DNA of 7,446 nucleotides from Desulfobacteraceae bacterium (GCA_030642205.1 DAOWOF010000111.1:1-7446), one strand, 5' to 3'. Positions 1 to 5,435 are shown, numbered from the stretch's first letter. The notes: generated by a model not told the origin, from the sequence alone. Made by a program: numbers and translations.

Positions 1-432
1 ATTTATTAATTTGCCGGTCTCCTCAGCCATTCCAAAGCTGCCTTTACTTATCTCGGCTGCTACATCCTCAGAAGTTTGGCCAACCATGGCGACCTCTGAA
101 TCATGAATAATTCCGGCTCCATTCATGGCCAGGCCGCTAATGCAGCCCCGTTGCATGAGGTCCACAATTATGGGACTAAGCCCCACCTTTATAACATGAG
201 CTCCCATGCCCAGTATAATGGTCTTATCAGCATTTACAGCCTTGACCAGAGCCTTTATTATTTCTTTCAGATCCTTGGCTGCCAGTATATTAGGAAGCCT
301 TTCAAACCAGTCATTCATGAAAGATCCTGGTTTCCATGGAAGAGCGAAATCTTCCTGGCAGGCTTTGCTTGGCCGGTCTTTAAGCGAATAAGTTTTGATT
401 TTATCTAAATCAATAGGACTGAAATCTTTCAA
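1..432 (-). CDS. Conserved protein, possibly deoxyhypusine-synthase-like (3' end outside window)
   Basis: An open frame of 144 codons runs without a stop from a TTG at 432-430 to the window edge, so the C-terminus is missing. The TTG is preceded by AAAGG with 8 bases between, and the protein then begins MKDFSPIDLDKIKTYSL; no ATG occurs before residue 39. The central stretch, about residues 75-120, alternates hydrophobic strands with glycine-rich turns: GMGAHVIKVGLSP, then LAMNGAGIIHD, then TSEDVAA. This resembles the NAD-binding fold of deoxyhypusine synthase (its SNL..SG and TTAGG..ED segments), and similar proteins are, from memory, encoded near heptose genes in delta-proteobacteria. The gene starts 41 bases after the gmhA stop on the same strand, so it is probably cotranscribed with gmhA. 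Bacteria of this kind are not expected to hypusinate EF-P, so the actual substrate is unknown. I am sure the gene is real and unsure of the family assignment. Confidence 0.8.
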   Translation of the reverse strand, partial: MKDFSPIDLDKIKTYSLKDRPSKACQEDFALPWKPGSFMNDWFERLPNILAAKDLKEIIKALVKAVNADKTIILGMGAHVIKVGLSPIIVDLMQRGCISGLAMNGAGIIHDSEVAMVGQTSEDVAAEISKGSFGMAEETGKLIN

Positions 433-473
433 AATTAATACCTTTAATATGAATTTGGGCTCTCCCCCTATAA

Positions 474-1055
474 TTATTTCAAATGCTTCTGAAATAGTAT
501 ATGGTCGACCAGATGGCATATAATATGGCCGGCAAGGATATGAGCCTCCTGAATTCTTGGAGTTAAAGGACTTTTGACTATCAGGGACAAGTCAACAATA
601 GACTTTAAGGCTCCTCCATCTCCACCAATTAAACCAACAGTATAGATACCCTGCAGGCGAGCAGCTTTAACGGCATTAAGAATGTTTCCGGAATTGCCGC
701 TGGTGCTGATAGCCAAGAGCACATCATCCTCCATCCCCAAAGCCTTAACCTGTTTTGTGAAAATATCGTCAAAAGAATAATCATTCCCGATACTGGTGAT
801 AACTGAAGTATCGGTGGTAAGGGCCAAGGCCGGAAGGGGCGGTCTTTCAAGGATAAAACGATTGACAAATTCCGCTGCTAAATGTTGGGCATCAGCCGCG
901 CTGCCACCATTACCGCATATTAGCAATTTCCCGTTTCCGGTGAAAGCACTGGATATTTTTTCGGCCAGGGAGATGAGATTTGATGTGTTTTGAGAAATAA
1001 ACTCTTGCTTGATTTTAAGACTGTCCAAAAGAATATTATCTATGATTTCTTTCAA
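474..1055 (-). CDS. gmhA: Phosphoheptose isomerase (sedoheptulose-7-phosphate isomerase)
   Basis: Cytosolic SIS-domain enzyme that converts sedoheptulose 7-phosphate to D-glycero-D-manno-heptose 7-phosphate, the first step of ADP-heptose synthesis for the LPS inner core. The 193-residue length matches the family (about 190). Seen in the sequence: the phosphate-binding CGNGGSAADAQHLAAEF segment at 47-63, STSGNSGN at 117-124, and the C-terminal TPRIQEAHILAGHIICHLVD helix at 165-184. H58, E62, Q169 and H177 fall where the metal and catalytic ligands lie in characterised GmhA proteins, so the active site looks intact. The start is TTG at 1055-1053, supported by GGAGAG five bases upstream; no ATG near it fits. 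It appears to be the first gene of a minus-strand operon with the downstream deoxyhypusine-synthase-like gene. I could not pick out a confident promoter in the AT-rich sequence before it. Confidence 0.96.
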   Translation of the reverse strand: MKEIIDNILLDSLKIKQEFISQNTSNLISLAEKISSAFTGNGKLLICGNGGSAADAQHLAAEFVNRFILERPPLPALALTTDTSVITSIGNDYSFDDIFTKQVKALGMEDDVLLAISTSGNSGNILNAVKAARLQGIYTVGLIGGDGGALKSIVDLSLIVKSPLTPRIQEAHILAGHIICHLVDHILFQKHLK

Positions 1056-1393
1056 TTAATCTCTCCAAAAAATAGACCTTAGGCACAAAAATACATGTGG
1101 TTATTTTAAACGGCCTCTATTATCCAATATTTTATATATTGATAAGTTCCTAAAAAGGCACAAAGCAACTTTTTATCAGGTTATTAATCTCGGCAAAATA
1201 AGGCTTTCCTTGAAATTTGTCAACTTTAACAACCTTTACCTCAACCTTGATTTACCTTGACCTTTTCATTTAATATCATTGCATGAACTCGTAAACAGGC
1301 CATCAACAAACCAATGGAGAACAAACCAGGCTGAGGGAACTATTTAAATTCATTTCAAATGGCGGGGAAGTAGCAGCCTCACCCGCCAAGCAA

Positions 1394-1420
1394 AAAAAAG
1401 ACAGGGTAACTTTTCGTTCG
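1394..1420. repeat. Left arm of a ~400-bp distant inverted repeat
   Basis: AAAAAAGACAG at 1394-1404 is the exact reverse complement of 1784-1794, and TTTTCGTTCG at 1411-1420 is the exact reverse complement of 1774-1783. The left copy has six additional bases (GGTAAC) between the two blocks. The 21 matched bases in two ordered blocks are unlikely to be chance and could mark the ends of a degenerate transposable element of roughly 400 bases. Confidence 0.5.
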
Positions 1421-1427
1421 ATTATCG

Positions 1428-1465
1428 TAAGGAGTTGTCTGGAAATAAATTTAGACAACTCCTAA
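1428..1465. repeat. Palindromic dispersed repeat, copy 1
   Basis: Perfect 11-base arms, AGGAGTTGTCT (1430-1440) and AGACAACTCCT (1453-1463), flank a 12-base AT-rich loop. The whole unit from TAAGGAG to CTCCTAA reappears, in the opposite orientation and with a few changes, at 4787-4823. There is no T-run, so it is not a standard terminator. It looks like a REP/MITE-type unit. Confidence 0.7.
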
Positions 1466-1762
1466 GTACATACAATCCGATTTTTTTAATAAGTTTACAA
1501 GATCTTTTGCATGTTGGAAAATAAAAAAAGTTCTATAAGCCTTTAATAGCAGCTTTTTCATTGAAATAAGAGACCGCATATGCTTAAATGCAAGCATATA
1601 GGAAACAACTGGCATTTTAAGATGCTATCGATATCTTTGATACCAAAATTTAGTGCTTGAACAAAAAATACAATTTTGCCAAGTCCAAAGAAAAAAATGA
1701 CCGAATCATCAAAGATTGAGCTAATAGAAGCATACGTTCAGACACTCATAAAAGATAGCAGA

Positions 1763-1838
1763 TAATTAATGCCCGAACGAAAACTGTCTTTTTTGTTAAT
1801 GACAAAAAATCCTGGTTTTCGCTCAGACACTAATTAAT
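1763..1838. repeat. Long imperfect palindrome (MITE-like hairpin)
   Basis: Nested arms can be traced: ATTAAT (1765-1770) with ATTAAT (1833-1838), GAACGAAAAC (1775-1784) with GTTTTCGCTC (1815-1824, nine of ten pairs), and TTTTTTGT (1789-1796) with ACAAAAAA (1802-1809) around a five-base loop. The result is a hairpin about 75 bases long, ending some 80 bases before the HU start. A direct repeat, TCAGACACT, occurs at 1739-1747 and 1823-1831. It could be a folded leader or a miniature mobile element; its reuse at 1394-1420 favours the element. Confidence 0.6.
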
Positions 1839-1918
1839 ACTACTTGCCATCTCAGGTTGAAAATTTGAAGGGAATAATGTACATCAAATAAAAAACCAAA
1901 TATTAAGGAGAAGACATT

Positions 1919-2188
1919 ATGACCAAGGCAGAATTGATTGCTGAGATTGCCAAAACATGTGATTTAACAAAAGCTGATGCACAAAATACTCTAAACGCGT
2001 TAATTGAAATTTCAAAAAAAACCTTAAAAAAAGATGGCCGCATGGCCATTGCAGGATTTGGCTCTTTTGTTGTAACTAAAAGAAAAGCAAGGACCGGCAG
2101 GAATCCCCAGACTGGTGAAGCCATCAAGATCAAGGCAAGCAAAGTGATCAAATTCAAGGCAGGGAAAGCCCTTAAAGAAAAACTATAG
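1919..2188 (+). CDS. HU-family nucleoid DNA-binding protein
   Basis: Small basic histone-like protein that binds and bends DNA as a dimer and helps compact the nucleoid and assemble replication, recombination and promoter complexes. The 89 residues are standard for HU. The N-terminal helical dimerisation part begins MTKAELIAEIAK; the signature GFGSF lies at 46-50; the beta-arm carries RNPQTGE at 61-67 with the intercalating proline P63; the C-terminus is lysine-rich. The ATG is preceded by AAGGAG (1905-1910) with 8 bases of spacing. IHF subunits are normally a little longer with different arm sequences, so HU is preferred, but hupA/hupB cannot be told apart here. The gene stands alone, with a long AT-rich leader region before it and a strong terminator 26 bases after its stop. 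A weak sigma-70-like promoter may lie around 1857-1894, but no candidate there is convincing. Confidence 0.96.
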   Translation: MTKAELIAEIAKTCDLTKADAQNTLNALIEISKKTLKKDGRMAIAGFGSFVVTKRKARTGRNPQTGEAIKIKASKVIKFKAGKALKEKL

Positions 2189-2214
2189 TCTCCAAGTTAT
2201 AATCTTCTTTTTTT

Positions 2215-2281
2215 GTAACTATTCAGCAATCTAACCGGGGTAAAAAATCCCGGCTACATTGCTGAATAGTTACTTTTTTTT
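2215..2281 (+). terminator. Strong intrinsic terminator of the HU gene
   Basis: A perfect 16-base inverted repeat pairs GTAACTATTCAGCAAT (2215-2230) with 2258-2273. A second GC stem sits inside it (CCGGG 2235-2239 with CCCGG 2249-2253, loop of As), and eight Ts (2274-2281) follow at once. The T-run lies on the plus strand, so it serves HU and not the convergent selA. The stem is longer than a typical terminator, and its first 12 bases after the G recur at 7408-7419, so a repeat element may have been recruited as a terminator. Confidence 0.88.
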
Positions 2282-2313
2282 AGAATTATATTTTCCCTTT
2301 AGTAAATTGAGGA

Positions 2314-2338
2314 ATATTTCCTATTCCAAAGGAAATAT
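2314..2338. terminator. Possible terminator hairpin between convergent HU and selA
   Basis: Perfect 9-base arms, ATATTTCCT (2314-2322) and AGGAAATAT (2330-2338), enclose a seven-base loop, seven bases downstream of the selA stop as read on the minus strand. No clear U-run follows in the selA direction, while CTTTTTCT follows on the plus strand. It may be a weak selA terminator or a backup for HU. Confidence 0.35.
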
Positions 2339-2344
2339 CTTTTT

Positions 2345-3757
2345 CTACACTAATTCAGCCAGCTCCTTTATAGCTTGCCCAAGAATCACAATCTCCTTTT
2401 CCTGGACAGTCCTCATGTCAAGGAGAACTGTCTCTTTTTCTACACGTACAATTATCGGTGGATTATAGGCCCTTAGCCAGCTTGCCATAAAACCGGTAGA
2501 TAACCTGCCAGGAGCAAGGCCCAACAGGCAACTTGATAATTCCATACTGGGAAGGGCCCCTCCTCCAACTTTGGAAAAGCCATCCAGGATTGTAATTGAA
2601 AAATTTAAAGGAATTACTTCATCAAGCATTTGAAGAAGACGTTTGCCCTTTTTATTGATCAAGTCAAAGGGTTGGCATATCATTTTTAATGTTGGAATAG
2701 TTTCCATCAAAGTTTTTTCATCCCGATACAATCTAAGGGTTTCTTCCAGTGCAACAAGTGTCAGCTTGTCTATTCTAAGGGCTCTGCAGAGTTGATTCTT
2801 TTTGATTGCAGAAACCAGCTCTTTTTTTCCGAGAATGATACCTGCCTGAGGCCCGCCTAATAGTTTATCTCCGCTAAATGTGACCAGATCCGCACCTTCT
2901 TTCAGGACATCTTTGACTGTCGGTTCCTTTGTAAGGCCATATTTGGAAAAATCCACCAAAGAGCCACTTCCCAAGTCTTCCATCACAGGAATGCCATGGG
3001 CTCTGCCAAGCTTGACCATTTCACTCAAAGCCACCTCATGGGTAAAGCCAATAATCTGGAAATTACTGGTATGAACCTTTAGCAGTATGCCTGTTTCAAG
3101 ATTGATAGCTTCTTCATAATCATGGAGATGTGTCTTATTAGTGGTTCCTACCTCCACCAGTTTGGCTCCACTTTTGCCCATTACATCAGGGATCCGAAAA
3201 GAGCCTCCGATTTCCACAAGTTGTCCACGCGATACAATAACCTCTCTTCCTTTGGCCAAGGTATCCAGGGCCGCCAAAACTGCAGCGGCATTATTATTAA
3301 CCACCATGGCAGCCTCAGCGGAAGTTAATTCAATTAAAAGATCTTCAACATGAGAATATCGGCTTCCTCTTTTACCCTGAGATAAATCATACTCAAGATT
3401 GCTATATCCTCCACCTATGGTCTCTAATCTATTTATAACGGCCTCCGCAAGAATAGAACGTCCAAGATTGGTATGAACCACCACGCCTGTGGCATTAATT
3501 ACATGCCTCAGATTTGGTCTGGATATCAGTTCAACCTTTTGAATTATTCGTTGAGTGATCTCCTTTATTTCAAAATCCGCCGCAACAAGCATGTCTTCTT
3601 TGATTAACTTGGCACGGATTCCATCAAGGACCAAACGAATGGCCTTCAGGACAAGGCTGCGAGGATAATCCGCAAATAGCGCACTTATAGATGGATCCAA
3701 TAAAAGCCCATCCACAGAGGGAATTTTTTTAAACCAAATCTGTTTATCATTTTTCAT
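2345..3757 (-). CDS. selA: L-seryl-tRNA(Sec) selenium transferase (selenocysteine synthase)
   Basis: PLP-dependent cytosolic enzyme that converts seryl-tRNA(Sec) to selenocysteyl-tRNA(Sec) using selenophosphate. The 470 residues match the family (about 460-470). Seen: the N-terminal IPSVDGLL segment at 12-19; RHVINATGVVVHTNLGRS at 84-101; YSNLEYDLSQGKRGSR at 118-133; VNNNAAAVL at 153-161; and the PLP-lysine motif TFSGDKLLGGPQAGI, with K298 corresponding to the known catalytic lysine near 295. The start chosen is the ATG at 3757-3755, with AAGGAG (3768-3773) eight bases upstream and the N-terminus MKNDKQIWFKKIPSVDGLL. The frame stays open for 40 more codons to 3877, but that part is unlike SelA and overlaps a repeat. 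It is convergent with HU and divergent from tRNA-His. selB and selC are not in the window. Its presence implies that the organism makes selenoproteins. Confidence 0.97.
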   Translation of the reverse strand: MKNDKQIWFKKIPSVDGLLLDPSISALFADYPRSLVLKAIRLVLDGIRAKLIKEDMLVAADFEIKEITQRIIQKVELISRPNLRHVINATGVVVHTNLGRSILAEAVINRLETIGGGYSNLEYDLSQGKRGSRYSHVEDLLIELTSAEAAMVVNNNAAAVLAALDTLAKGREVIVSRGQLVEIGGSFRIPDVMGKSGAKLVEVGTTNKTHLHDYEEAINLETGILLKVHTSNFQIIGFTHEVALSEMVKLGRAHGIPVMEDLGSGSLVDFSKYGLTKEPTVKDVLKEGADLVTFSGDKLLGGPQAGIILGKKELVSAIKKNQLCRALRIDKLTLVALEETLRLYRDEKTLMETIPTLKMICQPFDLINKKGKRLLQMLDEVIPLNFSITILDGFSKVGGGALPSMELSSCLLGLAPGRLSTGFMASWLRAYNPPIIVRVEKETVLLDMRTVQEKEIVILGQAIKELAELV

Positions 3758-3788
3758 ATATTTGTTGCTCCTTGAGAGCGTATTCATA

Positions 3789-3837
3789 TTGATAACCAAA
3801 TAAAAAGTCGCTCCGCGCCTATTCTGCTCTGCGGAGC
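3789..3837. repeat. Dispersed repeat end in the selA leader, with hairpin
   Basis: TTGATAACC followed three bases later by TAAAAAGTC (3789-3809) matches the left end of the element at 5211-5231 at most positions. It is followed by a perfect 7-base stem, GCTCCGC (3810-3816) with GCGGAGC (3831-3837). Read on the minus strand, the shared GACTTTTTA...GGTTATCAA block lies about 30 bases before the selA start, much as the other copy lies before infA. I see no matching right end, so it may be a partial copy or a shared promoter-proximal sequence. Confidence 0.5.
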
Positions 3838-3952
3838 AAAGCCTTCCACAGGTCGGAGATTTTAAGGATACCTTCAAATTGCTGAAATAAAGTAAATCAT
3901 AGGAAGGAATACAGGTAAAGTCAATTAGTTGCTAGCTACCTATGAAATAGGG

Positions 3953-3982
3953 TTGCAAAATACATGGAAGATGTGCTAAAAG
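3953..3982 (+). promoter_or_regulatory. Candidate sigma-70 promoter of tRNA-His
   Basis: TTGCAA (3953-3958) and TAAAAG (3977-3982) are separated by 18 bases, and the -10 ends 9 bases before the tRNA. Transcription would then begin just upstream of the mature 5' end. Both boxes deviate from consensus, so the call rests mainly on position. Confidence 0.35.
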
Positions 3983-3991
3983 GGAAGAAAT

Positions 3992-4068
3992 GGTGGGTGT
4001 AGCTCAGTTGGTAGAGCACTGGGTTGTGGCCCCAGTTGCCGTGGGTTCAAATCCCATCACTCACCCCA
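3992..4068 (+). tRNA. tRNA-His (anticodon GTG)
   Basis: A complete cloverleaf can be folded. The acceptor stem GTGGGTG (3993-3999) pairs with CACTCAC (4058-4064). The D arm is GCTC...GAGC. The anticodon stem CTGGG/CCCAG encloses the loop TTGTGGC with anticodon GTG at 4026-4028. The T arm carries GGTTCAAAT. The extra G at 3992 faces C73 (4065), the G-1:C73 pair diagnostic of tRNA-His. CCA is encoded (4066-4068). It is a single tRNA gene with its own terminator, divergent from selA. Confidence 0.97.
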
Positions 4069-4070
4069 TA

Positions 4071-4103
4071 TGAAAAAAGAGGGTTAAATAACCCTCTTTT
4101 TTT
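4071..4103. terminator. Intrinsic terminator after tRNA-His, possibly bidirectional
   Basis: GAGGGTT (4079-4085) pairs with AACCCTC (4090-4096) around an AAAT loop, preceded by six As (4073-4078) and followed by seven Ts (4097-4103). The near-complete symmetry, including the flanking A and T runs, would permit termination in either direction. It starts three bases after the tRNA CCA end. Confidence 0.92.
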
Positions 4104-4154
4104 CATACCTTAAACGCGAAAAAGGATTTTGCCTTCTTTTTTATCTTCCAGATG

Positions 4155-4294
4155 AGACCTTTGCAAAACCTCCCCTTTCGCCCAATTTCGGCGTCAGGCT
4201 CAGATTTTAATCCTCAAAAGACTTAAGGTATTCCTGTGGTTAAAATTTTCGCCTTCCTTGCGCGTAGACGAAATTGAACCTTTGTTAAAGGTCT
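4155..4294. repeat. MITE-like 140-bp element with terminal inverted repeats
   Basis: AGACCTTTGCAAA at 4155-4167 faces TTTGTTAAAGGTCT at 4281-4294; the outer eight bases (AGACCTTT) are perfectly inverted. Internal arms are symmetric about the same centre (around 4225-4229): CAATTTCG (4183-4190) with CGAAATTG (4269-4276), and ATTTTAA (4204-4210) with TTAAAAT (4240-4246). There is no coding capacity. I associate similar sequence with repeats in sulfate-reducer genomes, from memory only. No target duplication is obvious. Confidence 0.6.
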
Positions 4295-4343
4295 GCAGAT
4301 ATATCAGAGGCAATCATAGTTACGTTTTTAACGCATGTAGTTG

Positions 4344-4370
4344 CTGGGGCATCTTTTTAAACGTCCCCAG
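4344..4370 (+). promoter_or_regulatory. Leader hairpin abutting the mce ribosome binding site
   Basis: CTGGGG (4344-4349) and CCCCAG (4365-4370) form a perfect 6-base stem. The last two bases of the right arm (AG) are the first two of the AGGAGGAG Shine-Dalgarno at 4369-4376. An ACGTTT (4322-4327) / AAACGT (4359-4364) pairing could form as an alternative fold. This could tune translation but could equally be incidental. Confidence 0.3.
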
Positions 4371-4385
4371 GAGGAGATAAAAATA

Positions 4386-4790
4386 ATGAAAATCAAGCAT
4401 ATTGATCATGTGGGTATAGCTGTCAAAAGTATTGAACAAGCCGGCAAATTCTATACAGAGATAATGGGTTTAAAAATTCAGGATATCGAGAGAGTTGCTG
4501 AACAAAAAGTTGATGTAGCTTTTTTACCCATTACAGATAGTGAAATTGAATTACTTGAATCAACCGAGCCCGACGGTCCAGTGGCCAAATATATTAATTC
4601 CAAAGGTGAGGGGGTCCAGCACCTTGCCTTCAGGGTTGATAATATTGAAGAAGCCTTAAAGGAATTAAAGGAAAAAGGAGTACGTTTGATAGACCAATCC
4701 CCACGTAAAGGCGCCGGAGGAGCAATGATTGCTTTTATCCACCCCAAAGAGACAAATGGCGTATTAGTTGAGATTTGTCAAAGAGATTAG
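4386..4790 (+). CDS. mce: Methylmalonyl-CoA epimerase
   Basis: Glyoxalase/VOC-fold metalloenzyme that interconverts the (R) and (S) epimers of methylmalonyl-CoA, linking propionyl-CoA carboxylation or transcarboxylation to the B12-dependent mutase. The 134 residues are typical. Two VOC repeats are visible: KHIDHVGIAVKSIEQAGKFY at 4-23 and GVQHLAFRVDNIEEAL at 77-91. Metal ligands by comparison with the characterised enzyme are H8, E55 (in IELLES), H79 and E129 (in VLVEICQ), and the GAGGAMIAFIHPKETNGVLVEI tail (109-130) is characteristic. The start is the ATG at 4386, with AGGAGGAG (4369-4376) nine bases upstream; a longer frame from TTG 4341 adds 15 unlike residues. It stands alone, without mutase genes here. 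Its stop codon lies inside a dispersed palindromic repeat. Confidence 0.94.
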   Translation: MKIKHIDHVGIAVKSIEQAGKFYTEIMGLKIQDIERVAEQKVDVAFLPITDSEIELLESTEPDGPVAKYINSKGEGVQHLAFRVDNIEEALKELKEKGVRLIDQSPRKGAGGAMIAFIHPKETNGVLVEICQRD

Positions 4791-4823
4791 GAGATGTTCA
4801 AGTTATTTACGGACAACTCCTTA
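4787..4823. repeat. Palindromic dispersed repeat, copy 2
   Basis: Read on the minus strand, this begins with the same 12 bases (TAAGGAGTTGTC) as copy 1 at 1428, followed by a similar AT-rich loop and a TCTCCTAA end. The right-hand arm is more diverged, so the hairpin is imperfect. It overlaps the mce stop codon (TAG 4788-4790). No T-run follows, so any terminator role is doubtful, but a 3'-end stabilising role is possible. Confidence 0.65.
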
Positions 4824-4943
4824 GTCTGAATGAGCATGTTCGACAATAGCAATATTGTTCAAAATCGAGGCATACAAAAAGCTACTTCAATTACATAGCT
4901 AATTATAAAGATAATTTATCTAGTATTAATGAAGAATTGGGGC

Positions 4944-4968
4944 AAAAGGGTCTCCCGGAGAAGCACCC
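4944..4968 (-). terminator. Weak candidate terminator of infA
   Basis: On the minus strand the infA stop is followed by GGGTGCTTCTCC then GGGAGACCC then TTTT. TCTCC can pair with GGAGA and GGGT with ACCC, with mismatches between. The structure is short and the U-run is only four bases. Confidence 0.3.
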
Positions 4969-5183
4969 TAGAAACGATAAGTAATTAGCCCATGGGTTGT
5001 ATCATAAGGAGAAACGCTGACCTGGACACGATCTCCCACCATTACCTTGATACGATGCTTCTTCATACGACCGGAAAGGACACCCCTTATGGTGATATCA
5101 TTATCACATTTAATTTCCATACTTCCGCCACCCAAAACTTTTTTGATATGGCCCTCTAACTGAATTAGATCTTTTCTGCTCAA
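4968..5183 (-). CDS. infA: Translation initiation factor IF-1-like protein (divergent, stand-alone)
   Basis: Small S1/OB-fold protein; IF-1 binds the 30S A site during initiation. The 71 residues match IF-1 (about 72). The start is TTG at 5183-5181, giving MSRKDLIQLEGHIKKVL, with AAAGGG five bases upstream. The second half is well conserved: LSGRMKKH..I.V..GDRV.V..SPYDTTHGLITYRF (about 42-71), including the family hallmark SPYD. The middle is unusual: where most IF-1s read close to F.V.LENGH.VLAHISGK, this one has MEIKCDNDITIRGVLSGR. It lies outside any ribosomal-protein operon and is convergent with mce, so it may be a paralogue of a canonical infA elsewhere or the sole copy. The frame stays open upstream to 5291, but that part is repeat DNA. 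No promoter is certain; GTGACT...TATAGT around 5200-5233 (minus) has poor spacing. Confidence 0.88.
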   Translation of the reverse strand: MSRKDLIQLEGHIKKVLGGGSMEIKCDNDITIRGVLSGRMKKHRIKVMVGDRVQVSVSPYDTTHGLITYRF

Positions 5184-5210
5184 AATATCCCTTTCTGCAA
5201 TACTATAATT

Positions 5211-5363
5211 TTGATAACCTTGTAAAAAGTCACGAAACGACTTTTTACTCGACAGGGAGGGGTAACCCTCCCCCTGCCATTTGAAACACATTCAAATGGT
5301 TCCACTCCAGGCTGGGATTTATCTATCCTCGGCCTGTTAATAAACTATTTACGAGTCCATCAG
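5211..5363. repeat. MITE-like 153-bp element with imperfect terminal inverted repeats and internal hairpins
   Basis: The left end TTGATAACC...GTAAAAAGTC (5211-5231) is inverted at the right end, ACTATTTACGAGTCCATCAG (5344-5363), with about two thirds of positions agreeing. Three hairpins follow the left end: GTAAAAAGTC (5222-5231) with GACTTTTTAC (5239-5248); GGGAGGG (5255-5261) with CCCTCCC (5266-5272) around a GTAA loop; and CCATTTGAA (5277-5285) with TTCAAATGG (5291-5299). There is no coding capacity. A related left end lies in the selA leader at 3789. Confidence 0.6.
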
Positions 5364-5393
5364 TTTTTTATAAGAAAAAGATTTTGGTTCGAT

Positions 5394-5408
5394 CAGGAAA
5401 TTTTCCTG
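5394..5408. promoter_or_regulatory. 15-base palindrome upstream of the exporter gene
   Basis: CAGGAAA (5394-5400), one central T, and TTTCCTG (5402-5408) form a perfect odd-length palindrome about 30 bases before the candidate promoter. It could be a regulator site. There is no independent support. Confidence 0.25.
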
Positions 5409-5435
5409 GTAAAACATATCAAAACTTCTTCTTGA

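Larger units (their letters stand above)
1056..1918. other. Gene-free AT-rich intergenic region with inverted repeats
   Basis: 863 bases between the divergent gmhA and HU genes. All frames are broken by frequent stops, and I find no convincing protein or known RNA. It must hold the gmhA promoter on the minus strand and the HU promoter on the plus strand. Structures seen: a perfect hairpin with arms TGGCGGG (1360-1366) and CCCGCCA (1382-1388); a palindromic dispersed repeat at 1428-1465; a hairpin with ATATGCTT (1578-1585) and AAGCATAT (1592-1599); and a long near-palindrome at 1763-1838. Part of the last is also present in inverted form at 1394-1420. The pattern suggests old insertions of small mobile elements rather than a decayed gene. 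A small RNA cannot be excluded. Confidence 0.7.

Noticed and set aside
103..408. Plus-strand open frame of 101 codons
   Set aside because: Shadow of the minus-strand deoxyhypusine-synthase-like gene, whose protein has clear family-like strands and glycine turns.
1360..1388. Possible SRP RNA because of GGGGAAGTAGCAGCC near a hairpin
   Set aside because: The AGCAGCC motif is present, but the pairing strand of SRP RNA domain IV is missing and there is no downstream terminator.
1697..1765. Mini-ORF of 22 residues (begins MTESSKIELIEAY)
   Set aside because: No ribosome binding site beyond an A-rich stretch; it runs into the hairpin repeat and has no recognisable similarity. Chance or a remnant cannot be told apart.
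3758..3877. 40-codon N-terminal extension of selA
   Set aside because: Residues are unlike SelA, the segment overlaps a dispersed repeat and hairpin, and the ATG at 3757 has an ideal ribosome binding site and gives the family length.
4341..4385. Upstream TTG start for mce adding 15 residues
   Set aside because: The extension reads through the AGGAGGAG ribosome binding site, and the ATG at 4386 gives the conserved N-terminus.
5184..5291. 36-codon upstream extension of infA
   Set aside because: It is translated repeat DNA with hairpins. The TTG at 5183 gives a standard IF-1 length and has a ribosome binding site.
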